A stretch of 36,733 bases of DNA. Source: Candidatus Wallbacteria bacterium. GTDB lineage: Bacteria; Muiribacteriota; UBA6191; JACPRK01. This document shows positions 1 to 8,072 of the stretch, piece after piece; within the stretch, counting starts at the first letter, position 1, and the number at the start of each line of letters is the position of its first letter. Where the stretch lies: NCBI GenBank assembly GCA_016190005.1, contig JACPRK010000035.1, positions 1-36,733 of the forward strand. Reading direction: 5' to 3'. A program made the translations under genes and the position numbers. The notes under the pieces were generated by a model. It ran no database searches, had not been told where the DNA came from, and was given only the letters and a program-made list of their open reading frames with translations.

Positions 1-121
1 CCCTGCGCTCCACTCGACTCGAGAGACTGATCCCTCACCGCAAGCGGCTACAGATCCTCAGGTCCAGTCACGGGCCAGCACCGCTCGAACCCACTACGGC
101 CGAGGCGATCGGAGGTTCACC
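1..121. other. Leader upstream of the ispG pair
   Basis: I see no coding sequence here that I can support. The segment ends in the ribosome binding site of the first gene. No convincing -10/-35 pair is visible, so the operon promoter may lie further upstream, outside the window. Confidence 0.5.
111..116 (+). promoter_or_regulatory. Strong Shine-Dalgarno of the split IspG gene
   Basis: GGAGGT lies 5 nt before the ATG at 122. It fixes the start of the Fe-S-domain gene and shows that this half of IspG has its own translation initiation signal. It is therefore not simply the detached tail of an upstream frame. Confidence 0.8.
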
Positions 122-1153
122 ATGATCCGGCGTCGCTCCCGCGACGTCTCCGCAGGTTGCAATCTGGCGCCGGGCCTGCTACCTTCCCGGCTTGCTTCGA
201 CAACGAAAGGACTTCCGCGCACCGTGTCCCTCGTTCCCATCTCCATAGCCGACCTCCGCGGCGCGACCGCCGAACCCCTGGACGACCTCCGCGCTGCCAA
301 GATGCGCGGCGCCGGCCTCTTCCTCGTCCACTCCCGCCAGCTCTCGGCAACCTCGGAGCGCGGTGCCCTCGAGGGGGACTTCCTCCTGGAATGGGACGAG
401 ACCCTCGACACCGCCACGCTCGATCCCTCGCTCTGGCGATTCCTAGTGGCGCCGGGACAGTTCCCGGCCTTTGCCCGCTGGGCGCTCAACCGCCTGGGTA
501 ACATCGAGGCGCTCCTCCAACTCGCCCCGGAAGAGGAGTCCGACCTGGCCTGCTGCGTCCTTCCACACCTGGAAGCCATCCCCGGGGTCAGACCCGTCCT
601 CGCGCCCGTTGCCTCGGACGCGCCCCAGCTCCTGGCGGCGGCGCGGCGCCTCCTGACGCGGACGCCGTACCCGCTGTCGCTGCTCCCCCTGACGGGCAGC
701 TACGACCCGGACGCCATGACGCTCGTCTTTTCGAGCCTCATGGAATCTGGCCGCGTCCACTCTTTCCTGGTTCCATCGCCCGACCCCAGGCACTCGGCCG
801 CCGCGGCGACCAGCCTCCTCAACGCGCTGGAGCTGCGCAGATTCGGCGTCAACTACGTCAGCTGCCCCACTTGCGGCCGCTGCGAGATCCCCCTGGAGGA
901 GATCGTCGCTCAGGTCCGCCAGCAGACCAGCGACATCTCCACCCCGCTCAACGTCGCCATCATGGGCTGTGTCGTCAACGGACCCGGCGAGTCCAAACAC
1001 GCCGACATCGGCATCGCCGGCGGGCGTTCAGGTGGGGTCCTCATCAAGAACGGCCAGGTCGTCGGCAAGCTCGAGAAGCACGAGTTCGTCGACGCCCTCG
1101 TCCGCGAGATCCGGCAGATGGCCCGCGACCGCGGGGAGACTATCTCCGGCTGA
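122..1153 (+). CDS. IspG A*-like plus 4Fe-4S (B) domain as a separate polypeptide
   Basis: 343 residues. The C-terminal ~100 match the [4Fe-4S] domain of IspG/GcpE, the MEP-pathway enzyme that converts methylerythritol cyclodiphosphate to HMBPP. Cluster ligands are in place: C248 and C251 in SCPTC, C283 in GCVVNGPGE, and E290. The stretch just before (LLNALELRRFG, 232-242) resembles the junction of the extra A* domain with B in three-domain IspG of plants, Chlamydiae and Bacteroidetes. I therefore infer that residues ~35-235 are a divergent A* domain. No TIM barrel precedes it. The barrel is encoded by the next gene, which starts 5 nt after this stop. Start: ATG 5 nt after GGAGGT. Together the pair should make one enzyme, presumably assembled in trans. 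The family call for the B domain is certain; the A* assignment is weaker. Confidence 0.88.
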   Translation: MIRRRSRDVSAGCNLAPGLLPSRLASTTKGLPRTVSLVPISIADLRGATAEPLDDLRAAKMRGAGLFLVHSRQLSATSERGALEGDFLLEWDETLDTATLDPSLWRFLVAPGQFPAFARWALNRLGNIEALLQLAPEEESDLACCVLPHLEAIPGVRPVLAPVASDAPQLLAAARRLLTRTPYPLSLLPLTGSYDPDAMTLVFSSLMESGRVHSFLVPSPDPRHSAAAATSLLNALELRRFGVNYVSCPTCGRCEIPLEEIVAQVRQQTSDISTPLNVAIMGCVVNGPGESKHADIGIAGGRSGGVLIKNGQVVGKLEKHEFVDALVREIRQMARDRGETISG

Positions 1154-1158
1154 AGCCC

Positions 1159-1959
1159 TTGAACCCGAGCGCCATCGCCCCCCGCAGGCTGACCCGCGTC
1201 GTGCGCATCGGCTCCGTCGCCGTCGGCGGCGAGAACCCCGTCCGCGTGCAGTCGATGACCAGCTGCTTCACCCACGACGTCCGGGCCACCCTGGAGCAGA
1301 TCCACGCCCTCGAGGCCGCGGGCTGCGAGCTCGTGCGGGTCACCGTGCCGGAAGCCCGCGACGCGAGCGCGCTCCCCGAGATCCTTCGCGAAATCCGGAT
1401 TCCTCTCATAGCCGACATCCACTACGACTACAAGATGGCCCTCGCGTCCATCGAGGCCGGCGTCCACAAGATCCGCATCAACCCAGGCAACATCGGCTCC
1501 GAGGAGCGCCTGCGAACAGTCGTCGACGCAGCGCGCAAGGCCCGCGTGCCCATCCGCATCGGCGTCAACTCCGGCTCCCTCGAGAAGGCCATCGAGAAGA
1601 AGCACGGCGGCGCCACGCCCGAAGCCATCGTCGAGAGCGCCCTGAACCATATCCGCTACCTCGAAGACCGAGGCTTTACCGACATCCTCATCAGCGTAAA
1701 GTCGAGCAGTGTCCCCCACACCGTCAGGGCCTACCGCCTGCTGGCGACCCAGTGCGACTACCCGCTCCACGTCGGCGTCACTGAGGCCGGCAGCGGCCTC
1801 GACGGCCGAACCAAGTCGATCGCCGGCATCGGCCTGCTGCTCCTGGACGGCATCGGAGAGACCATCCGAGTTTCGCTGACCGAGCACCCGGTGGCCGAAA
1901 TCGAGGTCTGCCGCACCCTCCTGAACCGCGTGGCCGAGCTCAGGGAGCGGCCGGCATGA
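1159..1959 (+). CDS. ispG: IspG catalytic TIM-barrel (A) domain as a separate polypeptide
   Basis: 266 residues, matching the N-terminal TIM barrel of 4-hydroxy-3-methylbut-2-en-1-yl diphosphate synthase. Family motifs are RVQSMTS, VRVTVPE, ADIHYDY, RINPGNIG, PIRIGVNSGSLE, LHVGVTEAG and DTIRVSLTE-like GETIRVSLTE. The protein stops right after EIEVCRTLLNRVAELRERPA, where the Fe-S domain would normally begin. That domain is the preceding gene. Start: the TTG at 1159 puts residue 1 at the same point as the E. coli IspG start (Arg-rich stretch, then the first strand). An in-frame GTG lies 42 nt downstream. No strong SD is seen, so translation is probably coupled to the upstream gene, whose stop is 5 nt away. 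All barrel motifs are intact, which argues against a pseudogene. Confidence 0.88.
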   Translation: MNPSAIAPRRLTRVVRIGSVAVGGENPVRVQSMTSCFTHDVRATLEQIHALEAAGCELVRVTVPEARDASALPEILREIRIPLIADIHYDYKMALASIEAGVHKIRINPGNIGSEERLRTVVDAARKARVPIRIGVNSGSLEKAIEKKHGGATPEAIVESALNHIRYLEDRGFTDILISVKSSSVPHTVRAYRLLATQCDYPLHVGVTEAGSGLDGRTKSIAGIGLLLLDGIGETIRVSLTEHPVAEIEVCRTLLNRVAELRERPA

Positions 1960-1978
1960 TACGATCGACTCACCATTC

Positions 1979-4585
1979 ATGCGGCCCGGACACCGGAAGG
2001 AAGACCCGCCGGACCCGGCGCGGGCCTCGGGCTCACGGCCGGCGGTTTCTCCGTTCCCTGAGCTGAGAGGCCCCGAGGAGCCGGCCTCCTCGTCGACCCC
2101 GGGCACTCCGCGAGCGGGGGGGGCGGCGCGGCCACCCGCGCTCGACTCCCAGTCCAACCTCGATCTTTCCTCCGAGCTGCGTAAGCTACGCGAGGCGTCA
2201 CCGCTGGTCGACGGGCTCCAGGACTCCGCCCTCAAGGCCGCCGCCCGGTTCATTCTGCGCAACCTGGGAGTGCAGCTGGCGCTCTTCACGATGCTGGCGA
2301 TCATCGCCGTGCTCCTGCCCATCGTCGGCCAGAAAGCGATGGGCATCCGCCTGGAGCCCGGCGCCTTCGCCTACTTCATCTTCTTTCTCGTCGCCACCAT
2401 CCTCTTCACTCGCCACCGCTACAAGGAGAGTTTCATCGGCCTGACGGTCGTCTTCGGCGTCGCCCTGATGCTGCACGTGTTTCACCTCTTCCCGGGCTTC
2501 AAGCCAACTCTCTACTTCTTCGCCACACTTCTGGTCGTCGGCATCCTCAACGCCTTCTACTACAACGACTTCACCGTCACCATCGCCGAGCAGAACCTCG
2601 AGCTCCGCACCCTGCGCAAAGAGGTGCTGGCGAGCGACCGGCTGATGGGCCGCGTGGCGGTCAAGGGCGGGACCGACGAGATGGCCTTCGTCAAACGGGC
2701 CCAGGAGGAAGTCGCCCAGACACGCGCCCACTACAGCTCGCTCATCGCCAACCTGATGCAGTTCGCCGGAAGCGGTGAGCCCGAGCGCGGGCGCGGCACC
2801 TCGTACTCCGCCCCGAACTACACCGTCATCGCCAGGGCCTGCTGGCAGTTGCTCAAGCGCGGCATCGGCGCCTCGCGCGCGGAGATGCTCTTCCTCGATT
2901 CCCAGCGCAACTTGCTCTACACCGTCCGCGCCTTCGTCTCGGCCGACAAGTCCCCCGAATCCCCTTTCGGTTTGGCAGGCGCGCCCTCCGAGGAGATCGC
3001 AGCCGACAAGGCGAAGATGACCATCTCCCTGGAGAAGGATTCCCTCTTCAAGGCCTGCGTCACCGGCCGCCGCATGCTTTTCCGAAACGACATCGACCGC
3101 GAGGCCCCGCTGCGCGAGCTGGAAGCCAAGACTCCTTGCCCCGTCCACAGCCTGATCCCGCTGCTCGACGGAGAAACCGTCCTGGGCGTGCTGAACATGA
3201 GCGAGTGCCCCAAGAAGGAGCTCACGGACGAGGACAAGACCATCCTGCGCACTACCGCCCGTCTGGCGGCCATGGCGCTCGCCCACGCCCAGACTTTTCT
3301 CCAGACCAAGGAAGAGCTCGAGCAGGCCAAGGTTCTCTCCGGCGAGGAGCGAAAGAAGCGCGCCGAAGTGATGAAGATCTTCAAGACGCTGGTGAGCGCC
3401 AACATCGTCGAGGAGATCCTGAACGACCCCTCGGTGATGAACCCCAAGCGCCAGCGCATCACGATCATCTTCGTCGACCTGCGTGGCTTCACCACGCTGT
3501 CGGAGCGGCTCGACGCAGCCCTGGTCGTCGAGCTCCTCGACGACTTCTTCGAAACGCTGACCCCGCTCATCTTCAAGTACGGGGGCACGCTCGACAAGTA
3601 CATCGGCGACGAGATCATGGCCCTTTGGGGCGCCCCCTTCGCCAAGCCCGACGACACCCGCAACGCCATTCTTTGCTCCGTCGAGATGATGCAGGCCATG
3701 GATGGCGTCAAGACCCGCTGGAAGAAGAAAAAGAATCTCGATGTCGCCATGGGCATCGCCATCAACACCGGCGAGGCCATCGTCGGCAGCATCGGCTCCT
3801 CGGCAAACAAGAACTTCACGGCCATCGGCGACGCGGTCAACACCTGTGCCCGCCTGGAGGGCCTGTCGGAGGCCAACCAGATCCTGATGACGCGCGCAAC
3901 GTTCGACGACGTCCGAGACATTGTGAAGGTGCGGCAGCTGCCGAGCCAGCACGTGAAGGGCAAGGAGATCCAGCTGGAGATCTACGAGGTCCTCGGCCTC
4001 AACCTGGACGGGGCGCGTGAGATCTCGCTGCCGGCCTACGACCTGGCGGCGCTCGCCCCGGCGGCCGCGCCCGCGGGGTCGAGCAAGCCGGGCGCCGTCC
4101 GCGCAGCTGGGCTTACGCAGAAGCCGGAACGGGTTACCGTGCCCTCGCCCGCAGCGCCGGCACCCGGCGCCGAAGGCGCTGCACGCGGCCCGACCGCGGC
4201 ACGGAGCCCGGCGTCGCCCGCCGCCGAGCCGGGACTTCCAGGGAGCAAGCCGGGCGCGGTCCGTGCACCGCCCGCCCGTACCTCCCGATCTTTGGCCCTC
4301 CCCCCCGACTTCGCCGCGCTCCAGGAGCCCGAGCCGGCCGCGGCAGCCGACGTCACCATCGGCTCCAGCCGCGAGCTCGCCAGCCGTGTCTCCGACTCTG
4401 CCCGGCAGGCCATCCAGCGCGATGCGGCGGCCAATCCCTCCAGCCGCGAGCTTGCGGCCCGCGCGGGCAGTGGCCGTCCGGGCCAGCCAGCGTCGGAGCC
4501 GGCCTGTCCCAGGTGCCGGCACGCCAATCGCCAGAGCGGGCTGAAGCGCTGCGAGAAGTGCGGCGAGACCCTGGAGCGCAGCTGA
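1979..4585 (+). CDS. Membrane adenylate cyclase with GAF and zinc-ribbon domains
   Basis: 868 residues. Order: a polar Pro/Ala-rich N-terminus (1-60); four predicted membrane helices (about 93-115, 128-144, 151-170, 176-195); a coiled coil (~200-260); a GAF-like sensor (~275-435); a class III nucleotide cyclase domain (~490-670); a Pro/Ala-rich linker (~675-835); and a terminal zinc ribbon (CPRC 843-846, CEKC 858-861). Metal-binding Asp are D500 (FVDLRGFT) and D544 (IGDE). K540 and T614 occupy the base-recognition positions, a pair compatible with ATP, and N621 and R625 are the transition-state residues. It should make cAMP in the cytoplasm in response to a GAF ligand or membrane signal. The gene starts 19 nt after the IspG barrel gene. 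No clear SD precedes the ATG, so the exact start is less sure than the frame. Confidence 0.9.
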   Translation: MRPGHRKEDPPDPARASGSRPAVSPFPELRGPEEPASSSTPGTPRAGGAARPPALDSQSNLDLSSELRKLREASPLVDGLQDSALKAAARFILRNLGVQLALFTMLAIIAVLLPIVGQKAMGIRLEPGAFAYFIFFLVATILFTRHRYKESFIGLTVVFGVALMLHVFHLFPGFKPTLYFFATLLVVGILNAFYYNDFTVTIAEQNLELRTLRKEVLASDRLMGRVAVKGGTDEMAFVKRAQEEVAQTRAHYSSLIANLMQFAGSGEPERGRGTSYSAPNYTVIARACWQLLKRGIGASRAEMLFLDSQRNLLYTVRAFVSADKSPESPFGLAGAPSEEIAADKAKMTISLEKDSLFKACVTGRRMLFRNDIDREAPLRELEAKTPCPVHSLIPLLDGETVLGVLNMSECPKKELTDEDKTILRTTARLAAMALAHAQTFLQTKEELEQAKVLSGEERKKRAEVMKIFKTLVSANIVEEILNDPSVMNPKRQRITIIFVDLRGFTTLSERLDAALVVELLDDFFETLTPLIFKYGGTLDKYIGDEIMALWGAPFAKPDDTRNAILCSVEMMQAMDGVKTRWKKKKNLDVAMGIAINTGEAIVGSIGSSANKNFTAIGDAVNTCARLEGLSEANQILMTRATFDDVRDIVKVRQLPSQHVKGKEIQLEIYEVLGLNLDGAREISLPAYDLAALAPAAAPAGSSKPGAVRAAGLTQKPERVTVPSPAAPAPGAEGAARGPTAARSPASPAAEPGLPGSKPGAVRAPPARTSRSLALPPDFAALQEPEPAAAADVTIGSSRELASRVSDSARQAIQRDAAANPSSRELAARAGSGRPGQPASEPACPRCRHANRQSGLKRCEKCGETLERS

Positions 4586-4589
4586 AGCG

Positions 4590-7067
4590 ATGGAACCCGA
4601 ACGCATCCAGCTCGAGCTCGACCTGGACCGCGTGCACTGCGCGTTTCTGGGGATGGGGCTGGCCGCGGCCTTCGTGATGTTCGCCTACTGGGGTTCCGTC
4701 GTCGGTGTGTCGCTGGTCAAGAAGGGTATCCCGGAGACGATGAATACCTTCCTCGACAGCGCCAACAGCACGTTCACCCGCCTCTACGCCACCGGCCTCT
4801 CCGAGCTCGTCCTGAATCCGGAGGACCTGGGGTTCCGATTCGCGGATCGGATCGCGCTGCCGCATGCGGTCGAGGGCAAGCACGATCGCGATTTTCGGAG
4901 GTGCGAGCTGATCGTGGCCGGCTCCAACCTCGACATGGTCGAGAGCCTCTCCCTGGGCGCGGAGCGCTACACGACCGAGTCGTTCGCGTTCGACCCGGGG
5001 GTAGGCACGATCACGCTCGTCGTCAAGAAGGACCCGACCACAATCCCGGACGAGCTCGTCATCGTCGACGCCACCGGCGAGCGGACCGGACGCAAGATCC
5101 GGTGGGTTGCAGCCGACGCCTACGCGTCCAGCGGCGCCACCGGGTCCAGCGGGTCCAGTGGCTCCACCGGGTCTTCTGGCTCCTCCGCAACGGTGGCCTC
5201 GGCCTCGACCCAGCAGCAGGGCCAACAGCGCCCGCCCCAGGTCGATCGCTTCGCGCCGCTGAAGGCCGAGGTTCTCGAGATCCTCTCGCGACGCAGCTTC
5301 AAACTGCCCCGCACGGTCGAAGAACAGTTCAAGGAGCAAGACTTCGCCAGCCGCCATCCGGAGTTGCTCCTGCGCATCCTCACCAACGTGATCGACGCAC
5401 CCGGAAACGACCCCGTGCCCAAGAAGGACTGCCTGCGCGCCCTGCTCTCCTCACGGCTCTACCGAGGAGAGTTCGTCGATCTCGACGAGCGCAGGATGGA
5501 GAAGCTCCTCGCCCTCGACCTCCCGGGCATCGACCGTATGCTCCGGGACCCGAGAGGACCATGCGCCCAGCTCACGACCGCCTCGACCGAGCTGGCAGCC
5601 GCGACCACCTCGTCGGCGACCGCGCCGCCCCAGGAGGCACCTCTCAAAGCCTTCGAGTACCGCGAGCTCTTCCACTCCGAGGAGCTCTTCCGCGAGTGCA
5701 CGACCAATCAGGGGAAGATTCAACGCGCCGCCGAGGCGGCGCTCTCCGCCGGCGAATCCTCCGACACCCTCGACGTCTACGGCCTGGCCAGAAGCGGCCA
5801 CCTGAGCTCGGTCCCCTCTTGCCCGGCTTCCGGCCGCTATACGCTCCTGCGCCGGGGCGCCGTCGACGTCTCCTGCTCCTCTCACGGTAGCGCCGCTGCC
5901 CCCGCAGAGCCTCACAACAGGTTCCTCCGGCTCTTCGAAGGCTTCGAGAAGGCTCGCGAGCTCGTCTCCCGGGAAGGCTTTGCCAGCGTCAAGGCGGCCG
6001 AGCTCTTACAGGCCGAGTATGACCACCAACCCCAGAACCCCTACGTTGCCTACCTCCTCGGCCGGGTCCGGGTCGAGCTCGGCGAGTACGAGCCCGGGTA
6101 TCGCCTGCTCAGACCCCTCTCCGACGAGGAGCCCGCGAACGTCAACATCAGCTATCCATGCGGGTTCGCCTACTACGGCGCCGGCAATGTCCCGCAGGCC
6201 CAAGGCATGCTCGAGCGCGCCCTCAAAGGAACCTTCGAGGCCAGCCGAGACGATGGCGCCAGCAAGGCCGACTTCTTTCTCACCCAGGACAAGGCTGCCT
6301 GGGCCCTCCGGAAGGCCACGGGGCGCGCCGCCGCGCCCGGCGAATCCTCCGACCAGCCCGACGAGCGTCCTCTCAAGTTCCTAGACTTCAAGCAACTCAC
6401 GGAGCCAAAGTACCCGAGCCAGACCTGCCTCGAGGCGCTGCGGACCTTGCGGAGCGCCCTCGACCCTATGCTCGAAGCATTCATGCAGGCGGGCGTCAAG
6501 GAGCGGTGGGCCGAACCGTACCTCGCGTACACCAATTCCCGCGATCCCAAGGACCTGCTCGCACTCCAGGCGGTCCTCCAGTCGCTCTCCAAGGAATACC
6601 TGGGCCTCCTGTCGGCCGCGCCTCCCGTCTGCCCGGCCAAGGGCCTCTATGCGCTCGAAGTCCACGCCACCCGGGCACTGCTGCAGTGCAGCGTTCATAG
6701 AGACCTGGAGCCCGACGCGAGCTCCACCATCGAGCCGGACACCCCCGCCTGGCAGATCAAGGCCGTCGACTGCCTCCTCTTCTATCTCACGCGGCGCAAG
6801 AACGAGGAGCTCGACGGCTGCCTCGCCAGCCAGGAGAAGATCTCCATCGCCTTCTCCGCCTGGGATGACCCCCGCGTGGTGCCCGACCTGGACATGCTCG
6901 TCAAGTCCGGCGGGCTCCCGGAGCGCGCCACGCGCTGCCCCCTGGGCGGGCGCCGCCCGCGATACCACCTATCGAACAAGGGCGAGGTCGAGTGCCAGAA
7001 CCACGTCTCCTGGGAAGCCCTGGAGCGATGGCTGGCCGATTGGCCCGGCGTGGCCAAACAGCACTGA
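4590..7067 (+). CDS. Membrane-anchored protein with three CP..Y..C..H modules and TPR-like helices
   Basis: 825 residues, not a family I can name. One membrane helix (~17-42) is followed by a ~130-residue domain, a Ser/Gly/Thr low-complexity linker (179-200) and a helical region. A cysteine/histidine module then appears three times: Cys370 with CPASGRY 411-417 and CSSH 429-432; Cys613 with CPAKGLY 681-687 and CSVH 700-703; and Cys744 with CPLGG 783-787 and CQNH 802-805. The first two are each preceded by a similar PLK..(E/D)(Y/F) stretch (351-358, 595-602). TPR-like helices fill ~445-550. The motif resembles the CP.GG.Y...CS.HG signature near the ends of some pilin-like proteins. It starts 4 nt after the cyclase stop and precedes two GAF membrane proteins, so a part in the same signalling system is likely. 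Biochemical role unknown. Confidence 0.75.
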   Translation: MEPERIQLELDLDRVHCAFLGMGLAAAFVMFAYWGSVVGVSLVKKGIPETMNTFLDSANSTFTRLYATGLSELVLNPEDLGFRFADRIALPHAVEGKHDRDFRRCELIVAGSNLDMVESLSLGAERYTTESFAFDPGVGTITLVVKKDPTTIPDELVIVDATGERTGRKIRWVAADAYASSGATGSSGSSGSTGSSGSSATVASASTQQQGQQRPPQVDRFAPLKAEVLEILSRRSFKLPRTVEEQFKEQDFASRHPELLLRILTNVIDAPGNDPVPKKDCLRALLSSRLYRGEFVDLDERRMEKLLALDLPGIDRMLRDPRGPCAQLTTASTELAAATTSSATAPPQEAPLKAFEYRELFHSEELFRECTTNQGKIQRAAEAALSAGESSDTLDVYGLARSGHLSSVPSCPASGRYTLLRRGAVDVSCSSHGSAAAPAEPHNRFLRLFEGFEKARELVSREGFASVKAAELLQAEYDHQPQNPYVAYLLGRVRVELGEYEPGYRLLRPLSDEEPANVNISYPCGFAYYGAGNVPQAQGMLERALKGTFEASRDDGASKADFFLTQDKAAWALRKATGRAAAPGESSDQPDERPLKFLDFKQLTEPKYPSQTCLEALRTLRSALDPMLEAFMQAGVKERWAEPYLAYTNSRDPKDLLALQAVLQSLSKEYLGLLSAAPPVCPAKGLYALEVHATRALLQCSVHRDLEPDASSTIEPDTPAWQIKAVDCLLFYLTRRKNEELDGCLASQEKISIAFSAWDDPRVVPDLDMLVKSGGLPERATRCPLGGRRPRYHLSNKGEVECQNHVSWEALERWLADWPGVAKQH

Positions 7068-7075
7068 GGAGCCCG

Positions 7076-8071
7076 ATGGCGCAGCTCGAAATTCCCGACG
7101 TCGACGACCTGGCCCGGCTCGGGGCCGTCCGGCGATTCGTGAACGAGTTCGCCGACGCCGAGTTCTTCTGGGCCCTGGCCGTCCTCGCCGCGCTCACTGT
7201 CATCGCCGTGACCTTCGGAGACCCGTTGACTCCTTTTTACTCCTTCTGCTTCGTCTTCGGGATCGCCGCCGTCTTCTTCTTCGCCATCTCTTTCTCGAGC
7301 CTGCTGGGACTCGTGCTCGCGGCCGGGCTTCTCGTGCTCATGCTCTGTGTCAGCTGGGCCGCCGGCCCCGCCCCACTCACCATCTTCCTCTTCGAAAGCC
7401 CCTTCCTGGCGCTGTTCATGGTGGGGCTGGCAGTCCTCCCCAACCTGCGACCCTGGATGCTCGAGGTCGAAGCCCTCAGAGCCGAAGAGATGGCCCGAAC
7501 CATGGAAGCCAAGGTACAGGAGCTGGAGCGTCAGCTCGCCTCCCAGCAGAAGGAAGCCCGCGTCGACCACCACGACAAACACAAGAAGGAAGTCATCAAG
7601 TTCAGCTCCCGCACCGCGGTCCTCCACTCTTTCACCCGCGAGCTGCTGCAGTCCTCCAGCCAGAGAGAAATCCTCAATGTGCTCTTCTACAACTTCACCC
7701 GCGTCTTCGGCGTCCAGGAGTGCCTGCTCTTCATCCGGAATCCGGGCGCCCAGGAGCTCCTGCTCACGCGCGTGGTCCACGCCGCCCAGGCCGAGCTCGA
7801 GAACAAGCGTCTCGACATCAACCTCCCGCTCTTCAGGCTCGTCTTCGACGCCAAGCGCGATATCTACTTCGACCACCCCGAGGTCCTGGACGCCGACATC
7901 GCCGTGTCCCTGCTCGTCCCCATCCTCGTCGACGCAGAAATCTACGCCGTCTTCGCCATCGGCAAGACCAAGACAGGCGAACTCCAGCGCGAGGAGGCCG
8001 ACTTCATCCTCTCCATGACGGGAATGGCCACAGGCGCCATCGAGCAGCTCAAAATGGTCCTCGCCGCCTGA
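7076..8071 (+). CDS. Four-helix membrane protein with C-terminal GAF-like domain
   Basis: 331 residues. Four predicted membrane helices (about 30-47, 53-72, 75-95, 103-122) are followed by a coiled coil rich in Glu, Lys and Gln (129-165) and a GAF-like domain (~185-325; note FGVQECLLFI and VSLLVPILVDAEIYAVFAIG). There is no kinase, cyclase or GGDEF output, so it probably senses or scaffolds. Start: the ATG at 7076 has TGAGGAG at 7065-7071, overlapping the previous stop. A longer frame from 6992 would run inside the upstream gene and lacks such a site. The topology copies the cyclase's membrane-GAF half, and the next gene has the same layout. Confidence 0.75.
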   Translation: MAQLEIPDVDDLARLGAVRRFVNEFADAEFFWALAVLAALTVIAVTFGDPLTPFYSFCFVFGIAAVFFFAISFSSLLGLVLAAGLLVLMLCVSWAAGPAPLTIFLFESPFLALFMVGLAVLPNLRPWMLEVEALRAEEMARTMEAKVQELERQLASQQKEARVDHHDKHKKEVIKFSSRTAVLHSFTRELLQSSSQREILNVLFYNFTRVFGVQECLLFIRNPGAQELLLTRVVHAAQAELENKRLDINLPLFRLVFDAKRDIYFDHPEVLDADIAVSLLVPILVDAEIYAVFAIGKTKTGELQREEADFILSMTGMATGAIEQLKMVLAA

Positions 8072-8072
8072 T

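Noticed and set aside
122-1959. ispG broken by a frameshift
   Set aside because: The Fe-S half lies upstream of the barrel half, so no frameshift can explain it. Both halves are complete, with sensible starts and one good SD.
910-2346. Long minus-strand frame across both ispG halves
   Set aside because: Antisense artefact of GC-rich codons; no domain, and the plus strand carries clear IspG motifs.
2198-4606. An 800-codon open frame on the minus strand
   Set aside because: It mirrors the cyclase gene; high GC leaves antisense frames open. Its translation is a Leu/Gly/Asp/Glu/Arg-biased composition with no motif.
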